A stretch of DNA of 64,000 nt from Hormiphora californensis (taxonomy: Eukaryota > Ctenophora > Tentaculata > Cydippida > Pleurobrachiidae): the NCBI GenBank assembly GCA_020137815.1, contig CM035355.1:7564091-7628090 (forward strand), given 5' to 3'. The notes beneath the pieces were generated by a model. The model was not told where the DNA came from. It worked only from the letters and a program-made list of their open reading frames with translations, and searched no databases. Shown here piece by piece: positions 41,966 to 52,983 of the stretch; the stretch's first letter is position 1; each line of letters opens with the position of its first letter. The position numbers and the translations under genes are program-made.

Positions 41966-43486
41966 ATGCGTGCTTTGCTTCTTTTCACTTTGATTTTGTA
42001 TGGGGCATCGTCCACCAAACTAGTGCAGGAGTATCTGGAAACAATTGAAAAGTATCTACCAACGAAAACCTTAAGTTCTGGACCGGCGGATGTCCAGGAG
42101 AACCTTCTACGATTTCGAGAATTCAAAAGGTCTAAAGATCTTGTGGAGAAAATCAACAACGATCATTCTCTCCCCTACAGGGCAGAAATTAACCAGTTTT
42201 CGGTTATGACTAGCGAAGAGAAGAGAAGGTATACTGGATACAATGCTTCCATGGCCATGTCCATGTCAGACGAACCACTCTTTCGTGACACTATCAGGAA
42301 GGACTGCCCTGATTCTGTAAACTGGAACTCTCGAGGGGCTCAAGTGAAAGTAAAAAATCAGGGGGAATGTGGCAGTTGTTGGGCATTCGGAGCTGTGTCT
42401 GCCTTGGAGGGGAATTACTTCATCAAAACCGGAGATTTGATTTCCTTTTCTGACCAAGAAGTCCTAGATTGCACCTACGAGGAGAAAGGAAGACATGGTT
42501 GTATTTGTGGGGCGGACGTCCATGTTTTTTATTGGCTAAAAAAACAGGGTAGGCTTGCATCTTCAGAAACAAAACCTTATGTTGGGAAAGACAACACATG
42601 TGTTCAAGGCGAAAATGCCATGACTAAAGCAAAGTTTGATTACGTGTTGGAAACACGCGACTACGAACAAGGATTAAAAGGGGCACTTTGCGATGGCGTG
42701 GTGAGTGTCCCAATTTACGTGTCAGATTCATTCAGATCATATCGGGATGGTGTCTACAAAGATCCCTCCGTATGTACCCCAACAGTTCCACAGAACCACG
42801 CAGTCTCTGTTGTGGGCTACGGGACTACCACTTCGGGCAAAAACTACTGGAGAGTTAGGAACTCGTGGGGAGAAAATTGGGGCGACAAGGGCCACATCTT
42901 GATGTGCAGAGATGAGAAGAACAACTGTGGAATTGAGACCTGGGGAGTTGTTCCCAAGTTTTCCTGTGTTGGTAATGATTGTGATTCCTACCCTGATGAT
43001 GGACACAGTGACGACGAAGAGGAAGATGATTCAGATGGTAACGATGGTAATGATGATAACGATGGTAATGATGGTAACGATGAAGACTGCAGAGATCAGT
43101 CTACCTGCTGCAGATACTACAAGCAACATTGTAAGAAGGGATCGCACTACTACGAGTGGGCCATGAGAAGATGCAAAAAGACATGCGGGATATGCAGCGG
43201 TGGTGGTGATGATGATTATGACGATGTTTGTGAAGACTTAGAGCCTTGGTGCGAAAAATACACGGAACATTGCTCTACAGGTACTCAATTTTACGATGTT
43301 ATGGAGGTAAAGTGTAGAAAAACTTGTGATATGTGCGTTGAAAAAGATGATAAGGACGACGAGATCGATGAAGACTGTCAGGACATCGAGCCGTGGTGTG
43401 GCGATTACAAGGAGCACTGTTCCATGGGCTCTGAATTCTATGACACAATGGAGATGCAATGTAGGAAGTCATGTGATATGTGCTGA
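41966..43486 (+). CDS. Cathepsin L-like cysteine protease with three ShKT domains (copy A)
   Basis: Single-exon, 506 aa. Signal peptide MRALLLFTLILYGASS; I29 propeptide (NLLRFREFKRSKDLVEKIN); papain-fold domain with oxyanion Gln and catalytic Cys in NQGECGSCWAFG (Cys about 138), His in QNHAVSVVGYG and Asn in RNSWGENWGD. An acidic Asp/Asn/Gly linker and three six-cysteine ShKT modules (each ending CDMC or CGIC) follow. Secreted endopeptidase; the ShKT modules probably target a surface or channel. The usual GCxGG of papains reads GCICGAD, an altered loop with an extra cysteine. Lacking introns while neighbours have many suggests retroposed origin. AATAAA at about 43610. Confidence 0.93.
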   Translation: MRALLLFTLILYGASSTKLVQEYLETIEKYLPTKTLSSGPADVQENLLRFREFKRSKDLVEKINNDHSLPYRAEINQFSVMTSEEKRRYTGYNASMAMSMSDEPLFRDTIRKDCPDSVNWNSRGAQVKVKNQGECGSCWAFGAVSALEGNYFIKTGDLISFSDQEVLDCTYEEKGRHGCICGADVHVFYWLKKQGRLASSETKPYVGKDNTCVQGENAMTKAKFDYVLETRDYEQGLKGALCDGVVSVPIYVSDSFRSYRDGVYKDPSVCTPTVPQNHAVSVVGYGTTTSGKNYWRVRNSWGENWGDKGHILMCRDEKNNCGIETWGVVPKFSCVGNDCDSYPDDGHSDDEEEDDSDGNDGNDDNDGNDGNDEDCRDQSTCCRYYKQHCKKGSHYYEWAMRRCKKTCGICSGGGDDDYDDVCEDLEPWCEKYTEHCSTGTQFYDVMEVKCRKTCDMCVEKDDKDDEIDEDCQDIEPWCGDYKEHCSMGSEFYDTMEMQCRKSCDMC

Positions 43487-43898
43487 GGAGAGATCACGAG
43501 GGAGGTGGATTTGACATGAATTGTGAATTGAGTCCGTCGTAAAAATGTTGTTTTGATATGAATATGATTTTGTCAAATACAAATTACCTTGTTTTCGCTT
43601 TACCACGGTAATAAAATGTTTGAGTTATCCACATTTCAGTCCTTTTGTTCCAAGATAATTAGCGCACAGAAAACAAAAAATAGGGCGACATCTCATACAC
43701 ACCTTCCTCACTGCCATTAACTCGTACCTCAAACATCTCTATGTTCAAATGAGAATGGAGATGTGTTCAGTTTTTCCGTTGGTAAAAAAGAAAGAGAGAA
43801 AAGTCACAGAATAACACGTTCAGTATAACTTATTTTATGAAGGAGCAGATAAAATGATGGAACTTCAAAAGTCATTTCTAACTTTTGCAGCTAACAAA

Positions 43899-45260
43899 AT
43901 GCGTGCTTTGCTTCTTTTCACCTTGATTTTGTATGGGGTATCGTCCACCAAACTAGTGCAGGAATATCTGGAAACCCTTGAAAAGTATCGACCAACGAAA
44001 ACCTTAAGTTCTGGACCAGCGGATGTCCAGGAGAACCTTCTACGATTTCGAGAATTCAAAAGGTCTAAAGATCTTGTGGAGAAAATCAACCACGATCATT
44101 CTCTCCCATACAGGGCAGAAATTAACCAGTTTTCGGTGATGACTAGCGAAGAGAAGAGAAGGTACACTGGATACAATGCTTCCATGTCTATGTCAGACGA
44201 ACCACTCTTTCGAGATAATATCAGGAAGGACTGCCCTGATTCTGTAAACTGGAACTCTCGAGGGGCTCAAGTGAAAGTAAAAAGTCAGGGGGAATGTGGC
44301 AGTTGTTGGGCATTCGGAGCCGTGTCTGCCTTGGAGGGGAATTACTTCATCAAAACCGGAGATTTGATTTCCTTTTCTGACCAAGAAGTCCTAGATTGCA
44401 CCTACGAGGAGAGTGGAAGAGATGGTTGTACTGGTGGGTTGGAAGTCCATGTTTTTGCGTGGCTAAAAAAACAGGGTAGGCTTGCATCTTCAGAAACAAA
44501 ACCTTATGTTGGGAAAGACAACACATGTGTTGAAAGCAAAAATGCCATGACTAAAGCAAGGTTGGATTCCGTGTCGGAAGTAGGCGACTACGAACAAGGA
44601 TTAAAAGGGCAAGTTTGTGATGGCGTGGTGTCTGTGGGAGTTTATGTTTCGGATTCATTTTTCGCATATCAAGATGGTGTCTTCAAAGATCCCTCTGCAT
44701 GTACACCAACAGTAATACCGCAACACGCAGTCACTGTTGTGGGCTACGGGACTACCACTTCGGGCAAAAACTACTGGAGAGTTAGGAACTCGTGGGGAGA
44801 TTGGTGGGGCGACAAGGGCCACATCTTGATGTGCAGAGATGAGAAGGACAACTGTCGAATTGAGAGCTATGGAGTTATTCCCAAGTTTTCCTGTGTTGGT
44901 AATGATTGTGATTCCTACCCTGATGATGGACACAGTGACGACGAAGAGGAAGATGATTCAGATGGTAACGATGGTAACGATGGTAATGATGGTAACGATG
45001 ATAATGACGATGTTTGTGAGGACACAGAGCCCTGGTGCGAAGAATACAAAGAACATTGCTCTAAAGGTGCTGAATTCTACGATGTGATGGGGGTCAAGTG
45101 TAGAAAAACTTGTGATATGTGCGTCTTCAAAGATGGTTCTAAGCATGACTGTCAGGATTTTGAGCCATGGTGTGGCGATTATACGGAGCACTGTTCGAAG
45201 GGCTCTGTATTCTATGAGGCAATGGAGATGAAATGTAGGAAGTCATGTGATATGTGCTGA
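43899..45260 (+). CDS. Cathepsin L-like cysteine protease with two ShKT domains (copy B)
   Basis: Tandem duplicate of copy A, 453 aa from the ATG at 43899; an upstream in-frame ATG at 43854 lies before the acceptor-like site and is probably not used. Signal peptide and propeptide are nearly identical to copy A. Catalytic motifs are SQGECGSCWAFG, PQHAVTVVGYG and RNSWGDWWGD. The GCxGG loop is intact (GCTGGLEV). The acidic linker is shorter and only two ShKT modules remain. No intron in the coding region. Sequence identity to copy A is very high in the first 200 codons and lower afterwards, which could reflect gene conversion. Confidence 0.93.
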   Translation: MRALLLFTLILYGVSSTKLVQEYLETLEKYRPTKTLSSGPADVQENLLRFREFKRSKDLVEKINHDHSLPYRAEINQFSVMTSEEKRRYTGYNASMSMSDEPLFRDNIRKDCPDSVNWNSRGAQVKVKSQGECGSCWAFGAVSALEGNYFIKTGDLISFSDQEVLDCTYEESGRDGCTGGLEVHVFAWLKKQGRLASSETKPYVGKDNTCVESKNAMTKARLDSVSEVGDYEQGLKGQVCDGVVSVGVYVSDSFFAYQDGVFKDPSACTPTVIPQHAVTVVGYGTTTSGKNYWRVRNSWGDWWGDKGHILMCRDEKDNCRIESYGVIPKFSCVGNDCDSYPDDGHSDDEEEDDSDGNDGNDGNDGNDDNDDVCEDTEPWCEEYKEHCSKGAEFYDVMGVKCRKTCDMCVFKDGSKHDCQDFEPWCGDYTEHCSKGSVFYEAMEMKCRKSCDMC

Positions 45261-45543
45261 GGAGAATTTGATCTCAAGGTAGATGGATTTGACATGAAGC
45301 GAATTGTCCCCGTGTGAACAATAATGTTTTGATATGAATCTAATTTTCTGAAACGCAAATTATCTTGTTTTGGTCTCACCTTACCACGGTTTTACATCAA
45401 ACCGTTCGATTATAATTTCAGTTCTTCTGTTCTTAGATTAGCGGGCAGATCTAGGCGACACCTCTTCCGACACACCTTCCGCTCTGTCATTAATATTACA
45501 ACAAACGGTATACCGGTCAGGTCACATATACTCTGCATATTAC
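45261..45543. other. Spacer between cathepsin B and retroelement
   Basis: Cathepsin 3' flank, AT-rich. No gene seen. Confidence 0.4.
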
Positions 45544-45648
45544 TCACATATCACTTATTATCACTCACATATCACTTATTTCACTTCTCACATATCACTT
45601 ATTCACTTCTCACATATCACTTATTCACTTCTCACATATCACTTATCA
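45544..45648. repeat. Tandem repeats (about 21 bp) at the 5' side of a retroelement
   Basis: About five copies of cttctcacatatcacttatt with slight variation, placed 65-170 bp before the element ORF. Repeated 5' leaders are common in LINE promoters. Confidence 0.75.
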
Positions 45649-45712
45649 GTTTCGTTTGAAAAGCTCGCTCCTGATAGTTTTTGATCTTGCACCGTTGTAC
45701 ACGCGTACGAAC

Positions 45713-46762
45713 ATGGCCTCCAAGTTGGATCGTGCCTTCACTACCTGGCAACAGGGCGGCCCGGGCAACCGTGCTTATGCTATGGCTTCTGATTACAGTA
45801 AGCTGGAGACGTCTATCTTATCTACATTGAGGCGAGTCGCTGGGTACCCTGACCCTAACAAGGAAGGTGGCGAGTTTGACCCGAATAAGTTGACCAACAA
45901 ATACCTCGCAAGTCTAGACACGAACAAGAAAGTACAGCTTCTTTCTGACATGGCTGGTTTGCTTTGGTTTCGTGCACTTCCTCTTAGTCGATTAGCTAGG
46001 AAGGAGTTGTTATCAGCTGACGCGAGAGCGAATCAGAATAGTTCTGTGTGCAGCAATGAATCGAAAGAAAAGGTAGAGAAGCTCATGGAGCATCTGGACC
46101 ATACCCGAGACCGTCTTGACAGTGCTACAGATTTGTTATTAGAACGTGATTCCAAGATCATTGAACTGCAATCAGAGATCAGTGCCTTGAAAGACTCTAT
46201 AATATCCATGAAGGACACCATGCTAGAGAAGAGTGTGACTGCTGTACAGACAGTTGTCAAAGACGAGATCCAGAACTACTCGGCTGTTCTCCAGACAGCT
46301 GCTACTGCTGTAAACCAGACCTGCGTATCTGCCCTTGCTCCTAACAAACTCAGAACAGCAATTGCCAGTGCTTCAGTTGATCGTACTAGCAACCTGATGG
46401 TGTATGGTCTCGCAGAGAGTGATCAGCAAAGTGACAGTACTCTAGTAAAGGAACTGTTTGAACACTTGTCTGAAGCGCCAGTGTTAACAGAGGTGGCACG
46501 ACTCGGTAAGAGAGGTGGTGAGGGAGTGCGGCCAGTGCGGGTGGTGCTGAGGAACAGAGAAATTGCCAGAACTATTTTGGGGAAATCAGCGACGCTGAAG
46601 GACTTAGACCAGTATCAGTCAGTGTTTGTTGCACCAGACAGATCAGTAGAGGAGAGAACTGAGAGACGAGAATTAGTTGCTAAACTGAGAGAGAGAAGAG
46701 CTAATGAACCTGCTAAAGTGTGGAGGATTAGAAGAGGTTCTATTGTAGAGAGTGAGACGTGA
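45713..46762 (+). CDS. LINE ORF1-type RNA-binding protein (intact)
   Basis: 349 aa from the ATG at 45713 (an upstream in-frame ATG at 45656 is less likely). N-terminal helical region, a coiled coil at about residues 115-180 (KIIELQSEISALKDSI) and an RRM-like block (TSNLMVYGLAE, LFEHLSEAPVLTEVARLG). A basic C-terminal block follows (RTERRELVAKLRERRA). This is the trimeric ORF1-chaperone layout. Being open throughout, the copy may be young or its product selected. Confidence 0.8.
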   Translation: MASKLDRAFTTWQQGGPGNRAYAMASDYSKLETSILSTLRRVAGYPDPNKEGGEFDPNKLTNKYLASLDTNKKVQLLSDMAGLLWFRALPLSRLARKELLSADARANQNSSVCSNESKEKVEKLMEHLDHTRDRLDSATDLLLERDSKIIELQSEISALKDSIISMKDTMLEKSVTAVQTVVKDEIQNYSAVLQTAATAVNQTCVSALAPNKLRTAIASASVDRTSNLMVYGLAESDQQSDSTLVKELFEHLSEAPVLTEVARLGKRGGEGVRPVRVVLRNREIARTILGKSATLKDLDQYQSVFVAPDRSVEERTERRELVAKLRERRANEPAKVWRIRRGSIVESET

Positions 46763-47057
46763 GAAGTATTGAGAGAGATTAGTGAGAGTGATGAATAAGA
46801 TACTGTTTTAGATATTTATTATTTAATGTTTTATACTATTGTTTTGGTTTTCGGTTTTGTAAAGACATAGTGGAGACCAGGGTGGGGTAGCAGGTTCAAA
46901 GCACACATAAGACCTTACCGTCTTCGTGCTGACGACCCTGTTATGCCACCCTGAATCCTCACTCAGTTTGGTCTGTGTGGCTGGTTTGCTTGATATTATA
47001 TGTTTATTTCGGCGCAATGCCACTGCCAGCGGCAGTTTTGATTGATTGATTGATTTC

Positions 47058-47435
47058 TTGCTGTGATCTAAAAAGTAAAAAGGATCTGTAAGTTGTTCTG
47101 CAGAATTCTGTACAAAGGAGGTGGTTTAATCAGATTTAATAAGATTACTCCACCCTGCATACCGAATAATTCGCAAAAAGTTGTTCATTTGAAAACAGAT
47201 TTCTCATCACCAACTAAAGTTTCCAGAATTTTTCCTAAAAACTTGAAGATCGTAAGAAACGCTATCGTTTCTTTCAATCCCGTCATTTCTAATCTGTATG
47301 AATGGACCATCGTTCAGAGCAATTTATCAAAAAGGCATGTGCTCTAATTATTATTGACGAACACAATTAGTGGCGGCGGAAGCTTTAATTAGAGAAATCT
47401 AACGATCTCTCATTCTGCTGTTCATTTCGTTCAAA
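47058..47435. other. Spacer upstream of the glutamate receptor gene
   Basis: Presumed promoter region. An 84-codon ORF (47093-47347) has no recognisable motif and is not called. Confidence 0.4.
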
Positions 47436-50400
47436 ATGGCACTAGTTTCGTTACTAATTCTCGTTATCCTGCCTCCCCCAATCCCTGGATTGGATTTCAA
47501 CATTGCTCTCCTTTCCTCCCAAGACGACTCTCTCCTACCCCTTGCCATGAGAGTGGCCGAGTATGCCGTAGCTGAGTTCAACTTCAACAACCACAACGTC
47601 ACCCTGAACCTAAACGTCGTGACATATGATGGCAGGTCGCTCATCGAGGTGACGGATGCGCTATGCAATGTCACCCATTCCCAGCCTCTGTTTGCAGCAA
47701 TATCAATTGACGGCTCCACTATCCTAGCAACCCAAGCGGATATCCTCTCGGAGCTGGACATACCGCTGGTGTCCACCCACGCAACAGATCCACATCTGAG
47801 ACGGGGTAGGAGGGACACTCTCATCACCATGACACCTGACGATAGTTTTCAGTCCCGGGCCATTATTGATGTTCTACGGTACTACCGGTGGAGTGAGGTG
47901 AGCATCCTGGCATCGGATACCAACTACGGAATTAACGGAGTGACGCACTTTCAACAGCTTGTACTCGCGGTGGATCCCAACAACCTCTACACCGTGATCC
48001 GATCCATATCTTTCTTCCACGCGGCACTGGATGAGATCCATATCACCAACTCAGTCCGGGAGATGCTAGATAATATCCGGAACTCTCTCTCCCAAGTGAT
48101 CGTGTTGAACTGCGAGGGTGACTATGGGAGGGTCATACTAGAGTTGGCTGACATGATGGGTATGCTCAATAGCGGGTATGTTTGGATTGTGACGGATGGG
48201 ATCACGGGGGAGCCAGAGTTGTTGGCTGTGGATGGGAAGTATCCGAGCCACTACGAGGGCTTGTTCGGGATATCACATACCATGGACAGGAGTAGGGCAC
48301 AATTTAGACAGTTCAGGAAGAGTTTAGAGGAGGAAGGAATCAATATATCTTCTCTCACTCCCAGTATGGGGCTGCTTTATGACGCTGTGCACCTTGTAGG
48401 AAGGGGACTTGTGAGCGGTGCCACCTTCCTAAGTGACCCCGACCACGTCTCCTGTAGAGACAAGCGACCCTGGGACTCGGGTAGGAAGCTGTTTAAGAGC
48501 CTGGTGAAGGAGAAGTTTGAGGGAGTGTCAGGGGAAATTGCCTTCACTCCGGATGGTGCTGCGTTACACAAGCGATATGACGTGGTGAACTTTATTCATC
48601 CTGGGTACTTCTCCAAGATAGGAACCTGGGAGGAACAAACGGGCTTGAAAATGATATACGGGAAGTTTTCTAAGACAATAAAATACCTCGATAACGCGGA
48701 TAATCCAAAAGGAATGGCAAACACCCTAAATGGACAGCACTTGAGGCTCAGCGTCACCTACAGCCCGCCATTCGCGTTCAAGAAAGATGACTGCACAGAG
48801 GAACCTTGCTGGGAGGGTATCTGCCCGGATATCGTCAGTAAGTTGGCAGAGGATCTAAACTTCACGTACGAATACGTAGAACCCCTTGATGGGAGTTTTG
48901 GGAGTTTTAACTATGAGACTAAGAAATGGGATGGCATGATCGGGGATCTGCTGTCGTACAGGACCAATATGATAGCTATGGATTTATCAGTGAGTTACGA
49001 GCGGAAGGAGTACATTGACTTCACTGTGTCCTACCTGGATTCTGGAATAAGTATGGCCGTTATGGGGGAGTCAGGGAAAAACAATATCTTCTTTTTCATG
49101 GGCCCTTTTGATGGTATGGTCTGGCTTGGAATTATCTGCACCATCTTCATCGTGGCTGTAACTCAGGTAAGCTACTAAACATTATATTGTTCATAGTTCC
49201 TACTATTATGGTGCAACAGCACAAACTAAACATGACTTTTGACTGATTGTTATCGAGTGATTTTGATTTTGCTATCACAATCATATACCCTCCATTTTCA
49301 GGTTTTGTTGAGCAAGACATCTCCCTACGGGCACTACGGTAAAATCATCCATGCTGTGCAGATCTGTTCGTGCGACAACTGCGAAGACCAAAGGAGAGTA
49401 AAGGAAACCCAGGGCGTTCCGTACAACCAGCAACACTGCTCCGACTGTTTGAGACAGCGAGCAGAGCGACAAAAGGACGATATGGATCTGGGCAACTCTC
49501 TCCTCGCCATAGCTGGTGGATACGTTGGTCATGGGGGACATGTCCTCCCCTCAAGTTTGTCCGGTCGAATCTTCCTTTTCACTTGGTGGTTCTTTGTGAT
49601 GATGATAACTTGTATGTACACTGCCAACCTGACCGCCTTTATGACCCTTGATAAAATGGGGGTAGGACTGGAGTCGGCCAAGGACCTCCTTCACCAGGAT
49701 CGGTATGTGTGGGGGTTTGTGGGGGACAGTTTCTTGGAGTATCTGATGAGGAACAACAGGGACAAGCTGTACACTGACATAGCCAATGGAGGAATAAAGT
49801 TGGGAAGTGTCCCAGAGGGTGTGGCTAAAGTTTACGAAGGAAAGTTTGTGTTTATAGATGAAACCCGGGCAATGGAATACAACATGAACGGAGCGTGCAA
49901 TATCATGAGGATTGGTGCGGAATTCCATACATTCGATTACGCTTTCGGGCCTCCCAAAAACTCCCCTTATTCCAACCTGATTAACCAACAGGTGGTGAGA
50001 TTGAGGGAGCTGGCGTTTTTTGAGGACCTATGGGATAAGTGGAGTACGAGTGGCATTGACCCTGCCAAACAATGTCCAAAGAACATTGGCAGTAATGATA
50101 GTCTGGGGTTCCAGTCTGTGAAAGGGATCTTCATGATTCTGGTGATTGGGCTTGTTTTTAGCGTTCTGGCAATCATCGGAGAGTTTATTAATGCCACAAC
50201 CGCAGATACCCATGAAAATAAGGACGCCACTTTCTGTATGAAACTTAGAAGGCGGTTAGTTTTAAAATACGACGACATCAGAACAGAGTGGTTTAATTTC
50301 ACTCCAAAGAAACCGAAACCACTTCCAGGAGCTGGGGCCCTTCCTGTGAGGAGTTGTGTTAGTGAGCTCCGAGAGGCATCGGCAGACTGCAAAAGGCATC

Positions 50401-50492
50401 TTGGGCTGCTGAAAAAGATCGCATTTCTGGTTATTGTTATTGTTCTCATATGTTCTCTAGTTGTGCTCATGAACCAAAACATAGACTTGTGA
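47436..50492 (+). CDS. Ionotropic glutamate receptor subunit
   Basis: Ligand-gated cation channel, two exons 47436-49166 and 49302-50492, 973 aa. Signal peptide MALVSLLILVILPPPIPG; LIVBP-like amino-terminal domain (about 25-420); ligand-binding S1 (LRLSVTYSPPFAFKK, with the ligand arginine in SVSYERKEYIDF). M1 is followed by a cysteine-rich loop, the pore, M3 MYTANLTAFMTLDKM, S2 (FIDETRAMEYN, aspartate at the amino-group position) and M4. At the pore Q/R/N position (about residue 653) there is Gly-His in GYVGHGGHVLP. A further hydrophobic helix lies at the very C-terminus (about 948-966). The arginine in DETR recalls the glycine-type ctenophore receptors; that comparison is from memory and tentative. 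AATAAA at 50582. Confidence 0.93.
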
Positions 50493-51795
50493 ATCAGTAA
50501 GACAATGAAATTCAAAAGATAGTGAGGGATATCGAAAACTTTCATTATTCAGAAAATCAAAATGATTGCTTGAATGTCTTGAATAAATGGATATGGAGGC
50601 CCGAAAAACGTGTTGTTTTTGTTCACCCCACTTTTTATCAATGCGTGTCAGGCCCCCCCCCTTGTTCTCGCACTGCCGCAAAAACCGAATATTACCGGGA
50701 AACAAATTAATTTTTGAGCCGGTTAAGTTTTGGGTTTGAATATTTGGACTGAGAAACTAAGGAGTAAGAGCATGTTCATAATGCACTACTATATTATCAT
50801 CAATCGGGATGAAGCCTCTAGCTTTTCAAGAACATGATGAGAAATAACAGAAACTTAAAGAGCTTCAAGTCAAAGCCTTTGACAAATGTATCCTTCGGAG
50901 GAAAACAGGCACACGCAAAGCTACAAGTCCTTCACAGGTCACATGCAGCATGGGATCTATCTATCTATCTACACTCTACAGAGTGCCCACAGGGGAATAT
51001 CGCAACGCGATATCGCCGGCACTAGGAGAATAGCCATTAGCCCCCGGCCCCTACCCCCAACTTCAGGAACTACCACAGGCATCCGGCAGGTTCACATTAT
51101 AGGTGGTGGGCTCGGGAAATTATCCTCCTCCGAAATTCACAGGCAATTTTGCTTGTTGTGTAAATTGTAATTTTCTTTGCTCCTTGACTCTATCCCCCTG
51201 CGACAGACAGGGATATCGCCATGCTTGGTTTTTAGTTTTTGGGCTGTCTGCCATGCAGCATGGGATCTTGATTAATAATGCGAAGACTGAAGGTAGACAG
51301 ACGTTTTTAGCATGTTTTAAATTGGCATATGCATTATGTTAACAGCTACAGACAGGATAATGCAGCGCTTTTCGATCAATGTCTAAAAAATTAGGCAAAA
51401 CGCTGCTGGCAAGTTTTTTTGGCTTGAAATTCAACTGTCTACCGAAAAAATTCAAAGAAAAGGTTGCGGTTTCAACTTTCAAGACTCCATTTATTGATTA
51501 TGTCACTGTGAGTGTCGTCTGATGAAAACTTCCGACTTTAAATTGGCAAACGTTGCTGGCCCCCGATAGCGCGGGATAAGGCAGCGCTTTTCAAGCGCTT
51601 TTCAAGACTTTAAAAAAATCGCTGAAAAAAGAGCGAGTGCGAGTGATAAATTTTATAAAGTTTCATAAAATACAATGCGCGCGTGTGCGTGGCGTTAATG
51701 TTGGTTTTGCGCGCTCCCAGATTTTAAAATGGCGCGGCGCCCGAATTAATATATATAATAATAAATATAATAATAAATATATATATATAATATAA
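50493..51795. other. Intergenic region after the glutamate receptor
   Basis: 3' flank and AT-rich DNA. Repeated words gcagcgcttttc (51362, 51583) and an inverted aaaagcgctgc at about 52277 suggest decayed repeats. No gene supported. Confidence 0.5.
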
Positions 51796-51998
51796 ATAGG
51801 GATCCCTAAAAAAGTTCAGTATTTACACAGCGTTTACCCAGAGCGCTGTGATTGGCTGAAATTTCTGACGATGGAAAATTTAAGCCAATCACAGCGCAGA
51901 TTTCGAAATTTTTTCTTCCCACGCTACCGTGGGAAAAACTGAAATGGCTTAACTGGTGTAAACGCTGTGTAAATACTGAACTTTTTAGGGATCCCTAT
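51796..51998. mobile_element. 203-bp foldback MITE with 40-bp terminal repeats
   Basis: Ends atagggatccctaaaaaag and its reverse complement at the right; the arms continue through gtatttacacagcgtttac. An inner inverted repeat (gcgctgtgattggct / agccaatcacagcgc) occupies 51851-51896. No ORF. Confidence 0.85.
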
Positions 51999-52983
51999 TG
52001 TGTCCTGGTTTTATTTTCCTAGCTAAAAGCTGCTGTTTGTGTTTCTTGATCCTGTGCTCCCACAGTTAAATTTTCAGTAGTTAAATTCCCCTCATGTGCA
52101 GTGTATACCCCCTCTTTGGATGTGAATGCTCCAATTGTGTAACAGTTTCCAAAAATTCGACGTCAAATGGGCCCAGAAGCCGATTTTTTGTTACTAGAGT
52201 ACCCGTTTGCTGGGAACCCGTGACCTGGTAAATGGTAATTGGTAAATCATTTACTGTAACGCCGAATTTTTCCAAAAAAGCGCTGCTTTTTTACGCCGCG
52301 CGCGGAACCTAGATTACGCGCGCAGTTGTAAAATTTTAAAATTCATTGAAAATTTCCTCGCGTTTTATGTCGCCAAAAAAAGTCGACGAAAAATTCCAAA
52401 TTCGTGAATTTAGAATTATAAGAACTCAAGTCGTTCTCATCTTGCCAATCCGTTTTCCGGGAACCCCTGGCCAAAGACATTAAAGTTCACATAACGACCA
52501 AGTTTCATATCGATTGGATAATATTTTGGGTGGCTACGGTGAAAAATATCGTTTTTTGGCATTTTTAACTTTCCCGACGCGATTTACGACCCTTAACATT
52601 GAGTTACGGGAAATCGCTATCATGTAAAATGAAGTTCAAACGATTCTCTTTCCCCATTATTGCGTTAGTTTTTTGATTATAGCCGTTTTCAGGGTCTTAG
52701 AAGCGTTTGAAAAATGTAGTATTTTTGGCGCAATGACGTCACCCCGTGACGTCACTGTTAAAGATCGGATCAAAAATCTGAGCCCGTACTTACACCCGCC
52801 TTGGTCCAAAGTACCAGTGTACAAATTTTCAGGGGTCTAGCTCAAAAACTGTAGGAGGAGCAGGGAGAAAACAATTATCGGACTAACATTTTGGAAATTA
52901 TTATATGGATCAGTTGGAATGCAGATCTGATACTTATTTTGATACACGGAGTCAGACAATGATAATGAACTTTTACAACAACC
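51999..52983. other. Upstream region of the PLOD gene
   Basis: Unannotated AT-rich DNA with scattered CG-rich words. Only short unsupported ORFs. The immediate PLOD promoter must be in the right part. Confidence 0.4.

Larger units (their letters stand above)
45544..47057 (+). mobile_element. ORF1-only (non-autonomous) LINE-type element, second family
   Basis: A repeated leader, one open ORF (45713-46762), a roughly 290-bp 3' UTR and a terminal GATT repeat (47040-47057). No endonuclease or reverse transcriptase. Ends are inferred from the leader repeats and the tail microsatellite; I found no clear target-site duplication. It is in the same layout as the element at 4042 but with unrelated UTRs. 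Confidence 0.7.
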
